Below the pieces are notes generated by a model that was given only the letters and a program-made list of their open reading frames with translations, searched no databases and was not told the DNA's origin. Shown in pieces: positions 7,972 through 14,281 of a DNA stretch of 18,369 nucleotides. Source of the stretch: an uncultured Campylobacter sp. (GTDB lineage: Bacteria > Campylobacterota > Campylobacteria > Campylobacterales > Campylobacteraceae); the NCBI RefSeq assembly GCF_905371695.1, contig NZ_CAJPMA010000028.1:1-18369 (forward strand), given 5' to 3'. Each line of letters begins with the position of its first letter. Position 1 is the first letter of the stretch. Both the position numbers and the translations under genes were made by a program.

Positions 7972-8206
7972 CTAGGTTTTTCGATAGCAAAGCGCGCCTA
8001 ATGCTTGACGCTCATACACAAGGAAAATATCTACGGTATCGCGGCGCGACCAATAAATAAAGGCAAAGCAGCTGCAAAACGATACAAAGCCGTGCACTAT
8101 GCCGATTAAGACGCAATCGCTTTTGTTCGCCGATACAAGTCTGGCTACGATGAGCGTCGCCTATGCAAAATATAGTATTATTCAAGAAAAGCCAAAAGCC
8201 CTTCAT
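7972..8206 (-). pseudogene. Probable frameshifted remnant of a small membrane protein gene
   Basis: The 279-bp gap after radA has no intact gene I trust. On the minus strand an ATG at 8206 opens M-K-G-F-W-L-F-L-N-N-T-I-F-C-I-G. If one base is removed near 8158, the frame continues into an open stretch of 62 codons (8160-7975) that reads like a membrane protein: T-L-I-V-A-R-L-V-S-A-N-K, then C-V-L-I-G-I-V-H-G-F-V-S-F, then I-Y-W-S-R-R and I-F-L-V-Y-E-R-Q. It stops at TAG 7974-7972. The two pieces together would make about 77 residues with two membrane helices. The length of 235 nt is 78 codons plus one extra base, as a single insertion would give. A plus-strand frame (8099-8263, 54 codons) competes for the same DNA. 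I do not recognise the family. Confidence 0.35.
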
Positions 8207-8220
8207 AAGCCGATTAAAAA

Positions 8221-8226
8221 TATAAT
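8221..8226 (+). promoter_or_regulatory. -10 element for the membrane protein gene at 8250
   Basis: A perfect TATAAT lies 24 bases before the ATG at 8250 and is followed by AAGGCAAG as a ribosome binding site. Inferred from sequence and spacing only. Confidence 0.5.
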
Positions 8227-8249
8227 TACCCGTAAAAATAAGGCAAGAA

Positions 8250-8732
8250 ATGCGAAATTTTAGCTACCTGCTCCCGCCGTTTACGAGCCTAATCTATGCC
8301 GTAAAATTTAGCGACGACGAGCTAGCGCGCAGACTAGAATACATCGTTTCAAAAGGTAAAATTTTAGACTTCAAAACGCCAGGTAAAATATTTACCGGAC
8401 GACTAGGCGGCGACGGGTTTAAATTTTATCCCTCTTGGAGCTACGACAAACACGCTCCGGTCGCAATAGGTAAATTTTACGAGCAAAACGGCGAAAAAAT
8501 CGTAAAAATAAAAATAAGACTAGGCTTGCTAATGATAATTTTTGCGTTTATGCATCTTGGGCTTATGGCGCTCGGAGCGGTCTTATTGTTTATGCGAGGC
8601 GAGTACGGAACACTCGTATTTGGATTAATTTTAACGCTTTTTATTTACGGCGACACTACGCCTAAATTTTGGCGAGAAACAGAAAAGATAAAAGAAATTT
8701 TTGATACCGTCTTTGACAAGGATTTAGCTTAA
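8250..8732 (+). CDS. Hypothetical protein with two membrane helices
   Basis: A 160-residue protein I do not recognise. The first ~90 residues are soluble and beta-rich (R-R-L-E-Y-I-V-S-K-G-K-I, F-T-G-R-L-G-G-D-G-F-K-F). Two membrane helices follow at about residues 91-114 and 118-135, with a Gly/Arg turn between them, and the protein ends in a short charged tail. The layout resembles small membrane proteins with a cytoplasmic PH-like or beta-barrel front domain, but this is only a shape comparison. Start: ATG with AAGG upstream and TATAAT 24 bases before. Its 3' end overlaps the convergent acpS gene by 9 nt. Confidence 0.75.
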   Translation: MRNFSYLLPPFTSLIYAVKFSDDELARRLEYIVSKGKILDFKTPGKIFTGRLGGDGFKFYPSWSYDKHAPVAIGKFYEQNGEKIVKIKIRLGLLMIIFAFMHLGLMALGAVLLFMRGEYGTLVFGLILTLFIYGDTTPKFWRETEKIKEIFDTVFDKDLA

Positions 8733-9068
8733 AATTACCGCCGCTACGGCAAATCCGCCGTCGTGACTAATACTAAGCGCGGCTTTTTTAAAGCCGAATT
8801 TAGCGTAAATTTCGGGGCTAAATTTTAGTATAGGCGCGCCGCGGGAATCTTTTGAAATTTTTATATCGAAAAACCCGCACTCGGCGCTTATTCCTACGCC
8901 CAGCGCCTTACTAGCGGCTTCTTTCGCCGCCCAAAGCCCCGCCGCGCTAGCGTCGTTTTTAATAAGTAAAACTTCGTCGTCGCTTAAAAACTTTTGCAAA
9001 AACGCATTGCCGCGGCGCGCCTTAATGCGGGCGATGCGGCTGATCGAGACGATATCGATGCCGATCAT
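8724..9068 (-). CDS. acpS: Holo-[acyl-carrier-protein] synthase
   Basis: A 114-residue AcpS, which transfers 4'-phosphopantetheine from CoA to acyl carrier protein for fatty acid synthesis. It has the expected M-I-G-I-D-I-V-S-I-S-R with Mg-binding Asp5, then G-L-W-A-A-K-E-A-A-S-K-A-L-G with Glu50 and Lys54, and the closing L-S-I-S-H-D-G-G-F-A-V-A. The ATG overlaps the TGA of fliL (ATGA), so the two are coupled; fliL-acpS order is also seen in C. jejuni. Length is normal for the trimeric bacterial AcpS type. Confidence 0.96.
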   Translation of the reverse strand: MIGIDIVSISRIARIKARRGNAFLQKFLSDDEVLLIKNDASAAGLWAAKEAASKALGVGISAECGFFDIKISKDSRGAPILKFSPEIYAKFGFKKAALSISHDGGFAVAAVILS

Positions 9069-9610
9069 TGCACCACAAAGTCGGTAAAGTAGATGTTTTT
9101 GACGTACCCGTCGCTTAAAACCTCGTTTATTTTACCTACGATCTCGTCTTTTAAGCGGTCTTTGCCTTTTGCGGTGCTAACCTCTTCGTAGGTTTTAGCA
9201 GATAGCGTGCGGATCACGATATCGCGGATAAGCGCCTTTTTCTTGTCGAGTTCGGGCGTTAGTTTCTCGTCGCTTTGTTCCATATCGATTTTAGTTTTTA
9301 AAAATCGCGAGCCGTTTTCGCTGAGTAAATTTACGATAAATTGATCCAGCGGGTAGATCGGCCCCATATTCATAAAGTCGCTACTGCGCTTTCCGGGTTG
9401 ATGGGCCGGCTGCATAGGCGCTTGCTGCGTTTGGGCTTGCGGCTGCATGGCGCCTGCTTGCGCCGCGGCTTCGTCGTTACCCGACATTAAGAATATTATT
9501 AAACCCACCAAAATCGCCAGCACTACGATGATTGCCGCCATAATAATAATTAAAAGGCTCTTTCCGCCGCCGCTTTTTTCGACCACTACCTCTTCTGTTT
9601 TGTCCGCCAC
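9065..9610 (-). CDS. fliL: Flagellar basal body-associated protein FliL
   Basis: A 181-residue FliL, the single-pass protein that surrounds the flagellar stator and tunes motor output. It has a short charged N terminus, a strong membrane helix (about residues 19-42), then a Pro/Gln/Ala-rich linker (about 48-80). The periplasmic stomatin-like domain contains Y-P-L-D-Q-F-I-V-N-L and ends with N-I-Y-F-T-D-F-V-V-Q, the usual FliL ending. I take GTG at 9610 as the start because AAAGGAG stands five bases before it; the upstream ATG at 9646 lies in the promoter. The organism is therefore flagellated. Confidence 0.94.
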   Translation of the reverse strand: MADKTEEVVVEKSGGGKSLLIIIMAAIIVVLAILVGLIIFLMSGNDEAAAQAGAMQPQAQTQQAPMQPAHQPGKRSSDFMNMGPIYPLDQFIVNLLSENGSRFLKTKIDMEQSDEKLTPELDKKKALIRDIVIRTLSAKTYEEVSTAKGKDRLKDEIVGKINEVLSDGYVKNIYFTDFVVQ

Positions 9611-9633
9611 TGCTTCTCCTTTTAAATTTTGGC

Positions 9634-9643
9634 TATAATTATA
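9634..9643. promoter_or_regulatory. Palindromic bidirectional -10 for fliL and the YbaK gene
   Basis: TATAATTATA is its own reverse complement and therefore presents TATAAT on both strands. It is 28 bases from the fliL GTG on the minus strand and 26 bases from the deacylase ATG on the plus strand. The minus side is preceded by a T-rich TTTTTG, as in Campylobacter sigma-70 promoters. A single box may serve both genes; this is inference. Confidence 0.6.
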
Positions 9644-9669
9644 CAAAAATTTCCTAAAAATGAGTAAAA

Positions 9670-10158
9670 ATGATACATAAAACCAACGCCGCTAGGCTTT
9701 TAGACGGGCTTAAGATCCCTTATGAGCTACTAGAATACGAAGTAGACGAGAGCGATCTTAGCGCCGTTCACGTTGCTTTAAGCACCGGACAAGAAATTGA
9801 GAAAATTTACAAAACGATTGTTTGCGTCTGCGAGCCAAAGGCCTACGTCGTGGCGTGCATCCAAGGCGATTTAGAGCTTGACTTAAAAGCGCTAGCGCAC
9901 GCTACGGGAGCTAAACGCTGCGAGCTAATCAACCTGCGCGACCTTGAAAAAATCACGGGATACGTTCGCGGCGGCTGCTCTCCGCTCGCAATGAAAAAGC
10001 GCTTTGAAACCTTCATCGACGAGCGCGCTAAATCGCAAGAAAAAGTGCTGGTAAGCGCCGGCGTACGCGGTAAGCAGCTAGAACTCTCTCCGCTTGATTT
10101 AGCCGCGGCTTGCGAAGCGAAATTCGCGACCGTCGCTAGAAGCGCGGCGCCTAATTAA
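9670..10158 (+). CDS. ybaK: YbaK/EbsC-family Cys-tRNA(Pro)/Cys-tRNA(Cys) deacylase
   Basis: A 162-residue protein of the YbaK/ProX editing family, which hydrolyses cysteinyl-tRNA(Pro) formed by mistake by prolyl-tRNA synthetase. It shows the family core: I-P-Y-E-L-L-E-Y, K-I-Y-K-T-I-V-C with Lys48 as the conserved lysine, a G-x-x-E-L-D-L-K-A-L-A block, and G-Y-V-R-G-G-C-S-P-L-A with the GG-SP loop. The ending L-V-S-A-G-V-R-G-K-Q-L-E-L-S-P is also typical. The gene is divergent from fliL and convergent with the methyltransferase gene, with stops overlapping by three bases. The closely related EbsC/ProX name is possible; the subfamily is not settled by eye. Confidence 0.9.
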   Translation: MIHKTNAARLLDGLKIPYELLEYEVDESDLSAVHVALSTGQEIEKIYKTIVCVCEPKAYVVACIQGDLELDLKALAHATGAKRCELINLRDLEKITGYVRGGCSPLAMKKRFETFIDERAKSQEKVLVSAGVRGKQLELSPLDLAAACEAKFATVARSAAPN

Positions 10159-11150
10159 AAATTTGAAAATTCTATAAATTTAAACCGCTCTCCTAAAAAG
10201 TGCGGATTTATTAGAAAATTTAACTGCTTTATCGCGTCCTTTTTCGCCGCTTCGCCGCCTTTGTCCGCTACGATTTCTACTATTTCTTGCGCGCCGAAAA
10301 TTTCTATTAACGCCGAGTTTTGTTTACGAAACACGTTCGTCTTAAAGCCTTCCGCCTCGAAATTTCGCGCCAAATCCTTAAAGTAAACGTCATAAGTTAA
10401 ATCGCTTGCACCGAAAAATTCGCCTAAATTTTCAACTCCGAAAAAATCGAAAACTCGGTGATTTTTATAAATTCTAAGGCTAAAATTTTGCCGCCTTTCC
10501 CACTCGCCGTAGTCAAACGAACAAAATTTTACCCGATCGCAAACGGCGGCTAAATCTTTCGCGAATTTTCTAACGCCTATCGCGAGTTCGCCTCTTTGAA
10601 GCCCTGCTTCACCCGCCTCGGCTAAAATTTCATCATCCGCCGCGCCCCAAAACGGCTTAAAATTTTCGCCGATAAAAAGCATATTCCGCTCGTTTAAAAC
10701 CTCGCAGGCAAAGCTATCTAACAGCTCGTTTGACATTACGAAAATTTCGCGCGGATTTAGCATTGCAAGCTCGTCTAAACTAAAAAGCTCTAAAATTTCG
10801 GTCGTGCCGCCTAGCCTAGTAGTAAACGTCTCTTGCTGGATACGGCGTAAATTTTCGTGCGGCTCGATAACGGCGAATTTTAGCTTACATAAAATTTCAG
10901 GGCGCAAGGTAAAAATCGCCTGAATAAAATCCGCCGTCATAGATCCGTCGTTAGCGCCGATCTCGACGATAGTCGCACCGGGACTGAAAACGCCCGCGTC
11001 GAGCTGTTTTAAAAAATAATTCGCCCACGCCGCGCCGAATAAAAATCCCGCGCTCACGCTCGTGTAAAAATCGCCGTTTTTACCGATTTCCACGCCCTTT
11101 GCATAATAATTTTCATGCGCCCATCGCGTGAAAAATTCGCTAAATTTCAT
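10155..11150 (-). CDS. MidA/NDUFAF7-type SAM-dependent methyltransferase
   Basis: A 331-residue class I methyltransferase of the DUF185/MidA family (COG1565). Visible marks are the N-terminal G-D-F-Y-T-S-V-S-A-G-F-L-F-G, the SAM loop I-V-E-I-G-A-N-D-G-S-M near residues 61-71, the acidic E-P-H-E-N-L at about 96-101, S-N-E-L-L-D-S-F-A (about 140-148) and F-D-Y-G (about 213). The human relative NDUFAF7 methylates an arginine of a complex I subunit during assembly; Campylobacter has a complex I homologue, so a similar job is possible but not shown. It follows argD with an 11-nt overlap. The family usually runs to about 350-390 residues, so this is a compact member. Confidence 0.9.
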   Translation of the reverse strand: MKFSEFFTRWAHENYYAKGVEIGKNGDFYTSVSAGFLFGAAWANYFLKQLDAGVFSPGATIVEIGANDGSMTADFIQAIFTLRPEILCKLKFAVIEPHENLRRIQQETFTTRLGGTTEILELFSLDELAMLNPREIFVMSNELLDSFACEVLNERNMLFIGENFKPFWGAADDEILAEAGEAGLQRGELAIGVRKFAKDLAAVCDRVKFCSFDYGEWERRQNFSLRIYKNHRVFDFFGVENLGEFFGASDLTYDVYFKDLARNFEAEGFKTNVFRKQNSALIEIFGAQEIVEIVADKGGEAAKKDAIKQLNFLINPHFLGERFKFIEFSNF

Positions 11151-12303
11151 ACTCGTCTAGCGCGCGGCTTAACCTAGCAAACCCCTCTTTCATCTCCTTT
11201 TTGGAGATATTTAGCGGCGGTAGAAAACGAAGCGTTTTTGCTCCCGAGCGCAATACCAAAACACGGTGTTTTAGCGCTAGCGAGATAATTTTAGCAAGCT
11301 CTACCCCGTCTTTTAGCACGAGTCCTAGCATCATGCCGATGCCTTGTTTGGCTTCAAAAATTTTAGGATATCGGCGCGCTAATTTTTCTAAATTTTCGTT
11401 AAATTTCGCTGAAATTTCGTCTAATTTTCCCGATTTTTTAAGCCTTTTTAGCTCTTTAATCGTAACGAGTCCCGTAGCCGTCGCTAAAAAATTTCCGCCG
11501 AACGTCGATCCGTGGTCGCCGGGCGCAAAGATAGTTTTTCTACTAGCGCAGGCGCCGATACCTACGCCTCCGCCTAGACCCTTCGCAAACGTGATAATAT
11601 CGGGCTTTATGCCGTAAAACGCGCTCGTTACGAACTCTCCCGTACGGTAAACCCCGCATTGAACTTCATCGGTAATTAAAAGCAATTCGCGCTTTTTTAA
11701 TATTTTAGCCAGTCTTTTTACCGCCTCTTTTTCAAGCGCCTTTATGCCGCCCTCGCCTTGGACTAACTCGATCATCACGGCGACGGTGCGATCGCTGATA
11801 TTTTCTATAACTTCCTCGATCGTATCGAAAAATTTAAACCCGTCTATGTATGGAGCGAAAATATCCGGATGAAATTTGTCCTGTCCCGTAGCTCTAAGCG
11901 TGGCTAGCGTGCGTCCGTGAAAGGAATTTCCCAGCGAAATAATCTCGAATTTTTTCTTCTCGAAGTGCGTCGCGCCGTATTTTCTAGCTAGCTTTATCGC
12001 ACACTCGTTAGCCTCCGCGCCGGAATTGCAAAAAAACGTTTCGCATTTGTATCCGAGCTGTTTTGATATCTCTTTTGCGAGCTTTTCTTGGGGCAAAATT
12101 CTATAAATATTTGAAGTGTGGAGCAATTTGCCGGCTTGCTTAACGAGCGCGGCGGTAACTTTCTTGTGTCCGTATCCTAGCGCGTTTACGCCGATACCCG
12201 CCGTAAAATCTATATAATCGAGCCCTTTCTCGTCAAATAGCGTAGCGCCGTGTCCTTTTTCAAACGCGACGTCCGCGCGGGCATAGGTATTCATAAGATA
12301 CAT
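11140..12303 (-). CDS. argD: Acetylornithine aminotransferase
   Basis: A 387-residue class III PLP-dependent aminotransferase of arginine synthesis that converts N-acetylglutamate semialdehyde to N-acetylornithine. Signatures are N-S-G-A-E-A-N-E, S-F-H-G-R-T, D-E-V-Q-C-G-V-Y-R-T-G, and A-K-G-L-G-G-G with the PLP lysine at about 241. The start at 12303 has AAAGGACGACAG just upstream; the second in-frame ATG three codons later is possible but its spacing is less good. Its end overlaps the methyltransferase gene. Succinyldiaminopimelate aminotransferase activity is a common second role of ArgD. Confidence 0.94.
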   Translation of the reverse strand: MYLMNTYARADVAFEKGHGATLFDEKGLDYIDFTAGIGVNALGYGHKKVTAALVKQAGKLLHTSNIYRILPQEKLAKEISKQLGYKCETFFCNSGAEANECAIKLARKYGATHFEKKKFEIISLGNSFHGRTLATLRATGQDKFHPDIFAPYIDGFKFFDTIEEVIENISDRTVAVMIELVQGEGGIKALEKEAVKRLAKILKKRELLLITDEVQCGVYRTGEFVTSAFYGIKPDIITFAKGLGGGVGIGACASRKTIFAPGDHGSTFGGNFLATATGLVTIKELKRLKKSGKLDEISAKFNENLEKLARRYPKIFEAKQGIGMMLGLVLKDGVELAKIISLALKHRVLVLRSGAKTLRFLPPLNISKKEMKEGFARLSRALDEYEI

Positions 12304-12332
12304 CTGTCGTCCTTTAGGCTAAATTTTCAAGC

Positions 12333-12338
12333 ATTTTA
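12333..12338 (-). promoter_or_regulatory. Possible -10 of argD
   Basis: The minus-strand hexamer TAAAAT, preceded by TGTGG, is 29 bases from the argD ATG. It is one mismatch from consensus. A second AT-rich choice (TTTATACC on the minus strand near 12350) exists, so the assignment is weak. Confidence 0.3.
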
Positions 12339-12372
12339 CCACAAGGGGTATAAAATTTATTAAATTTTTGGT

Positions 12373-12378
12373 TATAAT
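12373..12378 (+). promoter_or_regulatory. -10 element of the SYLF gene at 12410
   Basis: A perfect TATAAT lies 31 bases before the ATG, with a T-rich run (ATTTTTGGT) just upstream as in Campylobacter sigma-70 promoters. AAAGGA follows at 12397-12402 as the ribosome binding site. Confidence 0.6.
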
Positions 12379-12409
12379 GGCGGTTAAATTTTAATCAAAG
12401 GAATTTACA

Positions 12410-13075
12410 ATGAAAAAACTTCTAGGTTTTATATGCGCGGTCGCTCTTTGCGTAAATTTCGCCGACGCAGACATCATTCAAAATCAAAAAGTAAAAAATG
12501 CGATTAATATCTTAAACGCGTTCGGTCGTAAAAATTTAGCGCAAGGCAATAAATTTAACGACGTAAAAGCGATCGCTATAATCCCCGACGTTACCAAAGC
12601 GGGACTCGTAGTCTCCACGGCTAGCGGAAACGGAATTTTCATCGCTAAAAACGACGACGGCGAGTGGTCGAGCCCGTTTTTCATTAATTATACGGCGGGC
12701 GGCATAGGCGCGCAAGCCGGAATCAGCTCCGCCGATACCGTTATATTTTTTAAGAATTCGCAAGCCTACGCAAAGCTTTTCGACGGCAAAGATACGATTA
12801 GCCTAAGCGCGGAAGCCACTCCCGGAACCGGCGCGAAAGCTTCGATAACTACCGATCTACCTGAAATTTCGGCTTTCATCGCAGAAAAAGATAGCCGCAC
12901 GAGCGGAGTATTCATCGGCGTGGGTATAGACCTAGGCAGGATCACTATAAATAGGCAAGATACGAACGATTATTACGACAGAATGTACGATTTGGAAGAT
13001 ATTTACAACAATAGCCCGCGCGATAGCAAATATACTTTAAAATTAAAAGAGATAATAAGCAAATATTTTATATAA
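12410..13075 (+). CDS. Second SYLF (Ysc84-like) domain exported protein
   Basis: A 221-residue protein with a signal peptide (M-K-K-L-L-G-F-I-C-A-V-A-L-C-V-N-F-A-D-A, cleavage after A20). The mature part follows the Ysc84 pattern: V-K-A-I-A-I-I-P-D-V-T-K-A-G-L-V-V, T-A-G-G-I-G-A-Q-A-G near the middle, and S-G-V-F-I-G-V-G-I-D-L-G. A charged tail of about 50 residues containing N-D-Y-Y-D-R-M-Y follows the domain. It is monocistronic, with its own promoter, and converges on the small acidic protein gene. Compared with the paralogue at 2001-2588 it has an extra C-terminal tail. The ligand is unknown. Confidence 0.87.
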   Translation: MKKLLGFICAVALCVNFADADIIQNQKVKNAINILNAFGRKNLAQGNKFNDVKAIAIIPDVTKAGLVVSTASGNGIFIAKNDDGEWSSPFFINYTAGGIGAQAGISSADTVIFFKNSQAYAKLFDGKDTISLSAEATPGTGAKASITTDLPEISAFIAEKDSRTSGVFIGVGIDLGRITINRQDTNDYYDRMYDLEDIYNNSPRDSKYTLKLKEIISKYFI

Positions 13076-13081
13076 AAGAAG

Positions 13082-13103
13082 CGGTTTAGCGCTCGCTAAA
13101 CCG
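13082..13103. terminator. Hairpin between convergent genes (bidirectional terminator candidate)
   Basis: CGGTTTAGC pairs with GCTAAACCG around a GCTC tetraloop (9-bp stem). On the minus strand it is followed by CTTCTTTTAT, a fair T-rich tail, so it may end the small acidic gene, whose TAG (13098-13096) lies inside the hairpin. On the plus strand the tail is TAAATAAAG, so rightward termination of the SYLF gene is less clear. Confidence 0.55.
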
Positions 13104-13305
13104 TAAATAAAGAAACGAAGCGTTTTTTAGGTATCGGCGAGAATTGCGTCATATATTCAAACGCTTCTTCGTAATCGCCGTCGGTGTATCCGGCGACCTT
13201 TTCGATTAGCTCGTAAAGCTCTTCGTCGTCCATAGAATCAAAACTACCGCAATTTTCCAAAACTTCAAGTAAAACGGCGTCCAATTCAAGCTCGTCGTAT
13301 GTCAT
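13096..13305 (-). CDS. Small acidic protein of unknown function
   Basis: A 69-residue, strongly acidic, helical protein (blocks D-E-L-E-L-D-A-V-L-L-E-V-L and D-D-E-E-L-Y-E-L-I-E-K-V). No known motif is visible. I start it at 13305 because AAAGGAACGCT precedes this ATG and the -10 TATAGT (13340-13335) is just upstream; the longer frame from 13335 would begin inside the promoter. Its stop codon lies in the stem of the hairpin at 13082-13103. Its divergent neighbour is the Fur-family gene, but nothing else links them. Confidence 0.7.
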   Translation of the reverse strand: MTYDELELDAVLLEVLENCGSFDSMDDEELYELIEKVAGYTDGDYEEAFEYMTQFSPIPKKRFVSLFTV

Positions 13306-13334
13306 AGCGTTCCTTTGGTTAAAAAAATTGCGCA

Positions 13335-13340
13335 ACTATA
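13335..13340 (-). promoter_or_regulatory. -10 of the small acidic protein gene
   Basis: The minus-strand TATAGT follows a T-rich TTGTTTTGG and stands 29 bases before the ATG at 13305. It is one mismatch from consensus. Confidence 0.45.
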
Positions 13341-13392
13341 CCAAAACAACCTTATATTTGGCTTTTTCATAATCTACTAAGGTAAAAGCGGG

Positions 13393-13398
13393 TATATT
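13393..13398 (+). promoter_or_regulatory. Possible -10 of the Fur-family regulator gene
   Basis: TATATT lies 28 bases before the ATG at 13427, preceded by GCGGG and without a clear -35. The operator candidate at 13404-13431 would then cover the transcription start and the start codon. Confidence 0.4.
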
Positions 13399-13403
13399 TT
13401 CGT

Positions 13404-13431
13404 ATTAATTATCATTTTATGGAACAATGAT
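13404..13431. promoter_or_regulatory. Candidate autoregulatory operator over the regulator start
   Basis: The segment holds ATCATT (13411-13416) and AATGAT (13426-13431) as a perfect 6-bp inverted repeat with a 9-base spacer. Read on the minus strand, 13419-13404 gives TAAAATGATAATTAAT, which contains the GATAAT unit of Fur-type boxes. The repeat overlaps the start codon, where a bound repressor would block transcription or elongation. The half-sites are short, so chance occurrence cannot be excluded. Confidence 0.4.
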
Positions 13432-13870
13432 GCAAAATTTTAGTAAATTTTACGAAAATTTCGCCAAATTTATGAGCGAATTTAACCTTAAAAACTCATA
13501 CGTTAAAGAGCAAATTTTATCCATTCTTTACAAATCGGACGAGCATCTAAGCGCGCAAGAAATCAAAGACGAATTTAACAAAATTTATAAGCAAGACGTT
13601 TCGCTCCCTACGATTTACGGCCTGCTAAATTTTCTAAGCGAATGCTCTTTTACCAATCAATACGAAGAAGACGGCACCGCAAAATACGAGCTAAATTTAA
13701 AACCTCACCACGACCATTTAATCTGCGAAAAATGCGGAAAAGTCGTAAGCTTTCGCGATGAGATAATCGAGCGCAGGCAAGATGAAATTTGTGAAAATTT
13801 ATGCTTTACGCCCACGGCGCATACGATGCTTCTTTACGGTATTTGCGAGCGGTGCGGCAAGGTAGGCTAA
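13427..13870 (+). CDS. Fur-family metal- or peroxide-responsive transcription regulator
   Basis: A 147-residue Fur-superfamily protein with an N-terminal winged helix (about 1-90) and a C-terminal metal-binding dimer domain. Metal-site marks are H-H-D-H at 94-97, C100-x2-C103, H132 and C140-x2-C143, the last two pairs forming the structural zinc site. It differs from classic Campylobacter Fur: the recognition helix reads L-P-T-I-Y-G-L-L-N-F-L, with Gly where the T-V-Y-R signature has Arg. It is therefore a paralogue (Fur-, PerR- or Zur-like not decided). Two adjacent ATGs exist (13427, 13430) after GGAAC. It lies 87 bases upstream of the HMA2 gene and is probably the local regulator of the downstream membrane cluster. 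Confidence 0.92.
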   Translation: MMQNFSKFYENFAKFMSEFNLKNSYVKEQILSILYKSDEHLSAQEIKDEFNKIYKQDVSLPTIYGLLNFLSECSFTNQYEEDGTAKYELNLKPHHDHLICEKCGKVVSFRDEIIERRQDEICENLCFTPTAHTMLLYGICERCGKVG

Positions 13871-13880
13871 ATACAATTTT

Positions 13881-13895
13881 GATAACGATAGATAA
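13881..13895 (+). promoter_or_regulatory. Candidate Fur-type box upstream of the HMA2/P-type ATPase unit
   Basis: GATAACGATAGATAA resembles the repeated GATAAT hexamers of Fur boxes and shares 9 of 13 positions, in offset alignment, with the minus-strand GATA-containing element at 13419-13404. It sits between the regulator stop codon and the HMA2 start, ahead of a possible -10 (GATAAT at 13929-13934). This is a visual match only. Confidence 0.35.
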
Positions 13896-13957
13896 AAAAG
13901 TTTCAGCGACGTTTAAGCGCGCTAATAAGATAATTCGTCAAAAAAATAAGGAAAAAA

Positions 13958-14281
13958 ATGCAAATAAACGTAGAAAATCTAGCAAAAGTGGCGAGCTTTT
14001 TTACTCCTATCTCGCACACGCCGGGTAGACTTAGAGTAAGAGTGAGCCCTAAAATAAAAGAGCTTTCAAGTAACGTAAATTTAGGCTCTATCGATGAGAC
14101 GATAGCAAAGATAGATGGCATTAAAAACGTCAAATTAAATAAAATTATCGGCTCGGTAACGATCGAATACGACCATGCCATTTTTCCTAAAAATTTATGG
14201 GACGATTTGCTCGGAGGGCGAAATTTAGAGGCGCTTTCTAATAAAATTAACGCAGCAAAAGAGGCTTACCTTGCAAAATGA
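13958..14281 (+). CDS. HMA2-like (heavy-metal-associated fold) protein without CxxC
   Basis: A 107-residue soluble protein. H20-T-P-G-R-L-R-V-R-V, then I-D-G-I-K-N-V-K-L-N-K and S-V-T-I-E-Y-D (66-72) give the beta-alpha-beta-beta order of an HMA domain, but the G-M-x-C-x-x-C metal loop is replaced by H-T-P-G-R. This is the pattern of the HMA_2 family, often found beside P1B ATPases. The same fingerprint recurs at the N terminus of the ATPase at 15892 (H-K-C-A-G-R-I-R-L and S-I-V-V-E-Y-D). An AAGGAAAAAA site precedes the ATG. It is the first gene of the membrane cluster, and the next gene starts 11 nt inside it. It may be a chaperone or docking partner of the ATPase. Confidence 0.8.
   Translation: MQINVENLAKVASFFTPISHTPGRLRVRVSPKIKELSSNVNLGSIDETIAKIDGIKNVKLNKIIGSVTIEYDHAIFPKNLWDDLLGGRNLEALSNKINAAKEAYLAK

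Noticed and set aside
8012..8206. Minus-strand frame of 64 codons with ATG at 8206 taken as an intact gene
   Set aside because: Its second half (R-S-Q-T-C-I-G-E-Q-K-R-L onwards) does not look like protein, while the neighbouring frame does; I treat it as the front of a frameshifted remnant.
8099..8263. Plus-strand 54-codon frame overlapping the start of the gene at 8250
   Set aside because: It has no ribosome binding site and covers the promoter of the next gene; the minus-strand remnant explains the same DNA better.
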